Shown here: piece after piece, positions 51,777 through 64,000 of the stretch
Layout: each line of letters begins with the position of its first letter
Numbering within the stretch: the stretch's first letter is position 1
DNA from: Pteria penguin
Taxonomy: Eukaryota; Mollusca; Bivalvia; Pterioida; Pteriidae
Direction of reading: 5' to 3'
Length of the DNA stretch: 64,000 nt
Assembly (NCBI GenBank): GCA_035048485.1
Contig: CM068587.1
Location: 39,223,501-39,287,500 of the forward strand
Notes under the pieces: model-generated
What the model saw: only the letters and a program-made list of their open reading frames with translations
Databases searched by the model: none
What the model was told of the DNA's origin: nothing
Made by a program: the position numbers and the translations under genes

Positions 51777-53123
51777 CTGCAAAATTGCAGATGAGCAATT
51801 AGGATGCATATAGACGGAACACTGTATTAGGGATTACGGAGCAAATAACGTAATGGAGCGACGAGTTGATAAGGAGGTCAGACGTAGACTTTTATTATAA
51901 ACGATGTATTTGACAGTGTGGTCAATGCTAGTCGTAAAGTCATTGGCATTTATTGAGCTCATTTACTCGCTAGCACGTGTGTGAGGGTGTGTGTAGGAGA
52001 TACAACTTCTATTAAATGATATATGTGTATATTATATTGAGTTTATGAGCTCTGATGTTATCAATGAATAATATAAGAATAAAGATATGAAAGGTACTAT
52101 TGTGAACAGTAGTTTAAATTTGTAAAATTACACAACATCGAACAACAACAGCGGACATCAACAACCGGGGACATCAACAACAGCGGACAATTACAAAAAC
52201 AACGACGACGACGACCACCACCACCACCACAACAACAACAACAACATTTTGTACTACTACTACTACTACTACTACTTATTCGTTATAAACGTTATAGAAT
52301 AAAAAAGCTTGATATTTTGGAGTATGGTGAAGTGAGAGCAAGGGCTAAGCAACAACATTTAATCCGCAATTCCACTTAATGTGGTTTTCCCATGGATTTC
52401 ATTATTACAATTGTAAAACTTCAGCGATCAAAGACAGCATACATGGATAAAAGTAATGGGTTAGAAAAGCATCGATGAAAAACATGTTTACAAGATCTCG
52501 TTATGACGGGGTCGAGGTTTGGTGTGTAATTGAATTGCAAATCAATTCTGTTCCTTAAGTTGGCGATGTCCGTTCGTCTGTCTGTCTGTCAACAATTTGC
52601 TTAAGTTTCTGGTTCAAGCAAAATCTCAACAACTGAGAGGAGTATAAGCAATACTCAACACAATGTTTAGTTGTGACCAAAGCTTTCAAATTATGCCATG
52701 ACTTTTAACCTAGTAACCTTGACCTCGGACTACTTATATGTATATTTTGGCTATATTGTTTGAATCAATAGGGACAGGGATTTGATTCTTCAAACATAGG
52801 TTCTTTATGACCAAATCTTTTAATTGATACCATGTCTTTTGAACTTGCGACCTTGGCCTTGTTAGGAATTTGCTTTGCAATCCGGCCATACCGTCTTTAG
52901 CAATTTCTAGTTTTATAATAAACGTTACAAATTTTGCAAAGAAATCCAAGCATGTAGTAAAATATAACATATCACTGTACACATGATAGTTAAAAATAAA
53001 AATATAAAACCCTTCCAGATGAAAGACTATAAATACATTTAACAAATCGTTGGCTCATTGACAAAACCTCCTTTTAGTGGTAATATTTCATTTACTATGT
53101 TTTCTGTCCTTCATCCCACGCAG
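51777..53123. other. Between the ZIP gene and the small secreted-protein gene
   Basis: The two genes are head-to-head here. Contents: short GAC/CAC/ACA and ACT triplet tracts (52,190-52,275) and a dispersed repeat (52,540-52,880) with GTCTGTCTGTCTGTCAACAA and ACCTTGACCTCGGACTACTT pieces. The ZIP promoter should lie in the left part. No TATA box was identified. Confidence 0.4.
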
Positions 53124-53253
53124 CTTGCGACTTGCTAGGCATCGAGATCACAAACGAAGAACGAAAATCTGTTACAAAAGACCTTGTTAACAATGCTAAT
53201 ACCCTGCTCAATGTAAATCATGACAGTCGCCTTACTGGAATACAAACGACATA
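53124..53253 (+). other. Open exon-like segment upstream of the signal-peptide ATG
   Basis: A good acceptor (CTTCATCCCACGCAG) opens a frame of about 43 residues, CDLLGIEITNEERKSVTKDL..., that closes at TAA overlapping the ATG at 53,254. A GTAAAT donor at 53,213 would keep phase 0. It may be a 5' leader, an alternative coding exon, or the last exon of another transcript. Confidence 0.35.
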
Positions 53254-56200
53254 ATGGATCGAGGGGTGTTATTGGGACACTTGCTTTTGTTGGCATTATG
53301 TGCGTGCAATTTAAAACATATTCTGTATCATATACATTGTTTGATTGAGTTTGTTAATTTAGAGACTTTTGGTATTGATAGAATTACATTTATTCCGCAG
53401 GTGAATGTATGAGAGTGGATCTTATAACTGGCAACGTCATCATTCATAACGCTCTACAGGTAAGCAGTAGGTTTTTATCAAAAATATATAATTATACTCT
53501 GAAGCAAGGAAGTCGCACATCCATGTTTTGTGATGTATAAAGCAATTAATTCATTTGTCCAACAACTGGGTGTTCAGTTGTACTTTATTGATTAATTGAT
53601 GTTTAAAAATTGTATACAGTACAACCTGGAACACCCTGTATTCATAAATTTTGGACTCGTCTAGTTATTATTTTTACTTTTTATTTATGGACGACTTAAT
53701 CAATACTTTCGGATCGTCAACACATTAGTTTCGAAACTTATAGGTACACCATTTGTTGTAAAGCATAACCATTTAAACTTTACAAATATAGTGTTAGTTA
53801 TGAAAAAAAGGCAAATGTCAGTTACTTCCAAATTTTCAGATTGAATCGCGGCATAGAAATATCGAGAATGTAGACTCTTTTACGAGATACATCACGTCCA
53901 GACGTCGTAGAGGTCTCCGTCAATTCCCCTACGTTCGATCTCACTTGGCCCACGTGCTCCACACTATAAGGCAGATTTCCGGAGAAGGTATCGTATACAT
54001 TATACATTATTTATTTAACCCAAGCCATAAGGGAACTTGAATACCATTCACTATCACATATTTAAGGACGTAGTCTGGTGAGCGATTTATGCCGAAAAGT
54101 AATCTGCCTAACGGGAGGTAACTCGTAATGTCGCGATGATGTGACATTTTCACTCGTGATAGAAAATGCAATAGTGATATTCAATAATTTGTCTATTACG
54201 CATGTGTTTGTACATTATCATATAATATTGAAGAAAACCGTTTTTAGAGTTATTCCTTTAACAAAAACTTGTTTTACGACATACCGGTTTCCGTCGCTCT
54301 AACAATCGATGACGGTGATTTTAAAACCACAAGACTGACAACTAATAGCGAAGGCCGGCCTATTTAATTATCTTGAAACAATCAAAACTAAATTTAATGA
54401 ACAAGAGAGGGTTTTTATTTTTAACCCTTATAGTGCCAACGATTTTGAAAAGGACTGCAGATTGACGTCATGCAGCAGATAATGACGTCATTGTGACGTT
54501 ACGTAGTGACATGACGTCGTCGCACCTGCCGTATACGCGCTGTGGAAAAGCATGGTAGCCTATCTTTGAGCCGTTATATCTCAGGACTCGTTCAAAGTAG
54601 AGGCATGATTTACAGATCATTATAAAGAAAACATTTTAAACTTTTAAATAACATTACGATATTGTTACTGACATTTTCATTGAAGCAGTTATATATGTAC
54701 CATAAAGGCAAATTCTTTAAGGAAATATATGTAATTGTTTTCAAACAGCCTCCATCTTCTTAAAGGGGGATTAATGTGTTTATATATCTTGATTATATCA
54801 AATCTAAATATGATTTTGATTTAAAATGTCATTTGAAGCTTGTATGGATACAAATCGACCCCTTTCTTGATCATCAAATAGAAACATATCATTCAGTATA
54901 TATTACACACAAAATAAATGAGGTTATAACAAAATGGGGAGGGTATAATATCTATCAAACATCTTTCTAAAATGCCCCATTACCTATTATAATTTTATGT
55001 TGTTTCGACTTATTACAGACCATTGCACATTACAGTGTAATATCACAGTGATGTAGATTTCATAAATTATCAAATAAGTGCATTTCTTGTGAAATTGTCA
55101 TCATTTGAAATTGTCATCATTTGTTTAATTACTATAGCCACTATGAAAGGCTCCATTAATTGTCAGAGCTTTACCTTATCTTGTTGTTTTTCAATCATTT
55201 AGTATAAATTCATAAGTGTATCTACCAGAATAAAAAACCCCCAACTTTTTGTGAAAAATAGATATAAACTGCTCTAAAATGATATTTCTGTATATCGAAT
55301 TAGGCATGACACCGTGTTAATTTGCATTGATTCTAGCACAATAATTTGCTCCATATCATGATACGTTTTTGTTGTTATTTAATCTACCTCTGCCTATTCT
55401 TATAGAATATGCATGAAATAGCCAGTTGTAGATTTTTATTCTTCTCACTAGCTCACCAGACTACCCCTTAAGAACTCAGAATCACAATAGACAATCTTCA
55501 TATTTTACATGATATAAGCGGCCCAAGACCCGACATGTAACTCTTTGCCGGGATTTCTATTTTGACGTTATTGCTTAAATTATGACGTCACTGACTAGTT
55601 CTTTGCGTCAAAATGAAAACCCCGACAAAAGGTAAAATGTCGGGTCTTGGGCCGCTTATATCATGTAAAATATGAAGATCGTCTATTGGATACGACCTAT
55701 TTATCGAATTAATAAATTAATGAATACTTAAAAATATTGCCTGAGATTTGGATTTGTGATTTTGCTGTACGAGTTGTTATTTTTAGACTTTGGGCGATTT
55801 AAAGGTACCGAGATATGCTCTTGTATTAAACAATAGCTTTTGCGAATCTAATTTGGACTGTAAAATCGGAAGTCGTCGTGTGTTTCAATAAACATTATCT
55901 CTTTAGTAAGTGCAAGACATCCACTATAATTTACCTTTTGAAGGTCGAAATCGTGTGTAGCAACCTGCTTTGTGACGCATGTAAAACAGAATTACAGTCT
56001 CTGTCGTGTAATGTGTGAAATACAAAATCCAGATTTCCAATACTCTTTTCTGAAAAACCTCAACATAATTGGGTATATAATTTAAATGTTTTAACGAGTA
56101 TCGTGATACGATGCCCATTATTATTATACGGTTAAAATGTAAAAAGCATTATTTTGTGGAAGACAGAAATGGCAAACGCGTCTATGGTTTTATGCTTCGT

Positions 56201-57523
56201 GCTTTAATAGATTTGTTTTCAAATTTCAGTAATTAATGGGTGCGCTTAATATATCAGTCTGGTATTAATGTACAGACCAACCATAATATGAACTATGGAG
56301 GATTTGAAGCCCATTAATGCGATGTTTCGCTACTGGTGTCTCGTAAGCACGCGAAAATTTCCGGTAGGGATGTATTTTTCGTGTCATTTTGGTACATATT
56401 AATAGGTTTTACGAGTTATAAACTAAGACTCGGGAGTTTTTCAATGGGGTGTACCAGGTATACGCGATCGTAAGTTTTACGTAACGACCAAAACATTTCG
56501 AATGCATTATGGGGAATGACTTTGGTTTTATCGCAAGTGATAATGCAAAATTTCAGTCATATATTACTAATATTATTGTAAATATATGAATTAAAAAAAA
56601 TATCGAAAGATTTGCAAAGTCCCTTGTCTGGATCATCTGAGCGTATGTGAATGAACCTAACTGCGTTAATTTGGTTTTGATTTTTTCCAAACTTTTTTGT
56701 ACGATTTTTGTATGAAGGACACTGCTGTGCGAGATATTACACGATTTGAGACTGCGCACTAGAAATTCCGGTTACGCTAATCGTTAACGTGAGACTGGGG
56801 AAGTTGTTAATTAAATGTACATACAGTGCGATTCGGGAGAGCTCTTATTTCTAAAAATCCATACTGAATATGAATTCCCATTCTATGCTTTGCTATGGGA
56901 CAGCAATTTATGCATCTATACGATCTTTAAGATCGTATTTGTATTAAAATCTTTTACATACTTTTAATAACTTTTTAATTTTACTTATCACATATTATAT
57001 AAAATTGTTTGTTATCGACGGAATATTTCCTGTCCGAGGTGTTATCATAATACGTAAAACGTATGACGTAAATCAATCAATCAATCAATCAATCAATATG
57101 ACAAAACAATACAATGTATATGCATTTACTGACCAGACTGACCAACACTACTCAGCTAGATAAATACCCTGAGTCCGGCGCCATAAACTGAAAATATACT
57201 TAAGTCAAAAATTTCATTTTAATTTATTCCATTATCAAACGTTCAAATAAATTTTAATGCAGAAGGGTTTAATTCTATTTATCAGTAGAATAAAACTAAT
57301 TTAAATCTAAATCCCAGTTACTAATTCATTGATGAACAGAAAAATATGAATTTTTGACTTAAGTATATTCTCAGTTTATGGCGCCGGACCCTGGACGTTT
57401 CTTATTTCCATTAAGACTATTATTGTTGTTACAATGTATTCACTAAATCAAACTTAATGAATACCTTTTATTACAGAGAGTATACCCGGCGTCATCACAG
57501 TTGTTCACCGAGTGATAAACTGA
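53254..57523 (+). CDS. Probable small secreted protein, family not recognised
   Basis: Best model: join(53254..53299,53401..53459,53840..53987,57477..57523), 99 residues. It starts MDRGVLLGHLLLLAL, a clear signal peptide, then ECMRVDLITGNVIIHNALQ. The third exon contains RYITSRRRRGLRQFPYVR, and the last ends VHRVIN-stop. Exons 2 to 4 have strong splice sites (CCGCAG, TTTTCAG, TTACAG acceptors; GTAAGC and GTATCG donors) and join in phase. AATAAA follows 41 bases after the stop. The first donor (T|GTGCGT) is weak. The RRRR run is a typical prohormone convertase or furin site, so a processed peptide precursor is possible. An alternative start uses an in-frame exon at 53,124-53,212 (CDLLGIEITNEERK..., phase 0 end) joined directly to exon 3. 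No similarity is recognised. Confidence 0.5.
54066..55467. mobile_element. piggyBac-like nonautonomous element, about 1.4 kb
   Basis: TTAA at 54,062-54,065 and 55,468-55,471 flanks inverted ends GGACGTAGTCTGGTGAGC and GCTCACCAGACTACCCC. A TTAA duplication is the piggyBac signature. The interior has no transposase; open frames such as 54,776-54,970 show no family. It lies in the last intron of the small secreted-protein gene. Confidence 0.65.
55485..55689. mobile_element. Foldback MITE, about 205 bp
   Basis: The arms CAATAGACAATCTTCATATT through ATGATATAAGCGGCCCAAGA and CCCGACAT are matched almost perfectly on the right (ending GATCGTCTATTG), and pairing continues to the TGACGTCA near the centre. 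Essentially the whole element is one hairpin, inserted 18 bases from the piggyBac-like element. Confidence 0.85.
57172..57390. mobile_element. MITE with about 40-bp inverted ends
   Basis: The left end AGTCCGGCGCCATAAACTGA, then ATATACTTAAGTCAAAAATT, is mirrored by AATTTTTGACTTAAGTATAT, then TCAGTTTATGGCGCCGGACC. It ends 87 bases before the last exon of the small secreted-protein gene. No coding capacity. Confidence 0.85.
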
Positions 57524-57563
57524 TTTACAATCTACCATCCATGTTTCTTTGAGATATGTATAC

Positions 57564-57569
57564 AATAAA
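57564..57569 (+). promoter_or_regulatory. Poly(A) signal of the small secreted-protein gene
   Basis: AATAAA 41 bases after the predicted stop codon, in TACAATAAAATATT. Confidence 0.55.
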
Positions 57570-57589
57570 ATATTATACAAAAATTAAAT

Positions 57590-62370
<4,781 letters not shown>

Positions 62371-62377
62371 TGCGTAT

Positions 62378-62384
62378 TATATAA
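62378..62384 (+). promoter_or_regulatory. TATA box
   Basis: TATATAA followed by GGC, about 28-46 bases before the two candidate ATGs of the next exon. Transcription starting about 30 bases downstream would begin near 62,408-62,414, which favours the second ATG (62,424). Confidence 0.5.
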
Positions 62385-62423
62385 GGCTTGTATTATCATG
62401 GCTTTATGGATATACCGAGAAAA

Positions 62424-62472
62424 ATGAATTCCTATAAAATTCTTCTGTTGGTATTATTGAGTACTTCATTAG
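62424..62472 (+). CDS. Signal-peptide exon of a gene continuing past the window
   Basis: Encodes MNSYKILLLVLLSTSLG and ends G|GTAAGA in phase 1. An in-frame ATG at 62,406 would add MDIPRK but lies at or before the expected start of transcription. Phase 1 fits directly onto phase 1-1 EGF-like exons like those at 602-3,162, so this may be the first exon of another EGF-repeat gene. No following exon is visible before 64,000, so the family link is inference. Confidence 0.55.
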
Positions 62473-62884
62473 GTAAGAATACAATTTAGTATGATTTTAC
62501 TTTTTTTTTTACATCAGATAATTTTGAAAAATTAAACAGGTTTATATGTGTCTGTGTGTGTGGAAAATAGGTGTGACGAGGACCATACTGTTATCCAGAT
62601 CTCATTATCTGAGATCTATTAATGATAGAAATACTAGAGAAAGAGAAAATTTGCACCAGTTTCTTCAATTGAATATTTGCATACATAACTGAATTATTTG
62701 CTACTCCTATCCCAAGGTATTTACTTTTAAAACGTAAATATTATACCAGTGTTCATAAGCTAACTGAATTATAGATAAATTTTAAAACATATTTTAGAGA
62801 TTAAGCGAATAAATTACAATTTTTATTACAATCTTATGCATTTATTTGTAAACTGAGTAAATTAAATAATGGGGTTAGTTTATA

Positions 62885-63190
62885 ATAAATATAGAACATA
62901 TATACCTTTTAATTTTGTGCACCATATGCGCATTTCGACAAGTTATGTCTCTTCAGTGATGCTCGTGGCCGAATGATAGGTATTCTCAAAATATATTAAA
63001 ATATGAAGAGCAGAGTTGAAGCCAAAATGACCGAAAATTGAACCAAAGAATCTATCTAAGGACAGAGCTATGCATGAGGAAGATACTCCTTAGTTTTAGA
63101 GTGATTTACTTAATTTGATGACTGAGAATTTGAAGTATATATTTCATGTCAGTACAAAAGCACTGAAAACTAGACTTATGATGCCCTCGT
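62885..63190 (+). repeat. Dispersed ~330-bp repeat unit
   Basis: Same family as 25,699-26,225: TTTGTGCACCATATGCGCAT, TGTCTCTTCAGTGATGCTC, CAAAATGACCGAAAA, ACAGAGCTATGCATGAGG, GACTTATGATGCCCTC. Confidence 0.75.
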
Positions 63191-63784
63191 TGTATTTTCT
63201 AGTAATAAATATTTTGACCAATTGTATCTATATTGTCTATACTACCAGTATAATAAATAAAAACTAGTAATAAATATAAATTTTGTTTGCATCTTTTGTT
63301 GTGTTTTACTGCAAATTACACAAATTTTTCTTAAATTGATATAAAATGTTGAAAAAAAAAATCAAACGCGACCCCCCCCCCCCAAACCCCGTGTAATGAT
63401 ACGAAGTTGTTAAGGACAATATAACACAGCACTCAATTAATACGATGAAGCTTAGCTTGCCGACCGATCACATCTGTCCTATTTATTAATTGGGTTTAAT
63501 CTTTAATCGAATCAGCTATGTCTGTATTCACAATGAAAGCTAACATCACATACCTTATATTCATTAAAGAAAATTTAACTAAGACTCAAACATATTTTAA
63601 TATTGAAACTAATTTCATAATGCATTGTGTTTCGAGTTTGATTTCTCGATTGTCTACGGTTAACGCGTCAATAATTATTATAATATGAGTAAAGTTATAT
63701 AAATAAAGTGATAACAATACACACGAAATTCATGAAAAATAATAGTATAACATATTATGCTATATTGTAATATAATATTTAAAT

Positions 63785-64000
63785 ATTGGAACATATATAA
63801 GATATAATTTTGTGCACCACATGCGCATTTCGACAACTTGTGTCTCTTCAGTGATACTCACAGCCGAATGATTGGAATTCTAATAATTTATAAATATTGG
63901 AAGTGCCAAGTTTTAAAACAAAAGTGGCCGAAAAAAGAAGCCAATTAATCAATCCCAGGACAGAGCTATACATGAGGGAGATACTCCGTAAGTTAAGAGT
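63785..64000 (+). repeat. Dispersed ~330-bp repeat unit, cut by window end
   Basis: Same family, with TTTGTGCACCACATGCGCAT, TGTCTCTTCAGTGATACTC and ACAGAGCTATACATGAGGGA. Confidence 0.75.

Larger units (their letters stand above)
62473..64000. other. First intron of the signal-peptide gene; repeat copies
   Basis: No exon recognised. Contains two units of the ATATGCGCATTTCGACAA / ACAGAGCTATGCATGAGG repeat (62,885-63,190 and 63,785-64,000, the second cut by the window end) and a C-run at about 63,372. Confidence 0.5.

Overview
The window looks like animal nuclear DNA, most likely from a bivalve or a related lophotrochozoan. It is AT-rich, has short exons with GT-AG introns, and carries a LINE, tRNA-derived SINEs, palindromic MITEs, minisatellites and long (TA)n/(TAA)n tracts. 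The bivalve assignment is an inference from the repeat style and the laccase family; nothing in the sequence names a species.

Layout. (1) 1-4,290: the 3' part of a plus-strand gene of four-cysteine, dumpy-type EGF-like repeats, each on one phase 1-1 exon, ending in a 21-nt microexon and a tiny stop-codon exon. (2) 7,774-11,011: a minus-strand laccase-like multicopper oxidase (MCO-A), tail-to-tail with the EGF gene. (3) 11,000-17,200: SINEs, a dispersed repeat, a large (TA)n-centred hairpin and a MITE. (4) About 17,200 to 39,000-40,200: a second, diverged copy of the EGF-MCO cassette (block A, about 850-15,700; block B, about 17,200-40,200). Its MCO-B is intact and about 94% identical to MCO-A by eye, but its EGF gene is a broken remnant. 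A LINE sits inside a SINE in this copy (20,335-25,687), and other insertions lie at 27,037-28,840. (5) 39,276-51,776: a complete nine-coding-exon minus-strand LIV-1-type ZIP metal transporter. (6) 53,124-57,570: a probable small plus-strand gene for a short secreted protein with an RRRR cleavage-like site, not recognised. (7) 57,600-62,370: mostly featureless, with a MITE just upstream and a (TAA)n tract inside. (8) 62,378-62,472: a TATA box and a signal-peptide exon ending in phase 1, which may start a further EGF-type gene beyond the window.

How the genes relate. The EGF-repeat and MCO genes are a duplicated tail-to-tail pair. Both encode predicted secreted products, which would suit extracellular matrix, periostracum or byssus chemistry; that is inference. 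The copper oxidase next to a zinc/iron-type transporter is suggestive, but the sequence shows no functional link. Insertions give a relative history: SINEs at 8.5/33.5 kb and 11.1/36.2 kb are shared and predate the duplication, while the SINE at 11,765 (empty site in block B) and the SINE/LINE nest at 20.3-25.7 kb postdate it.

All splice junctions were read by eye from GT-AG consensus, frame and family similarity. No alignment or database search was run.
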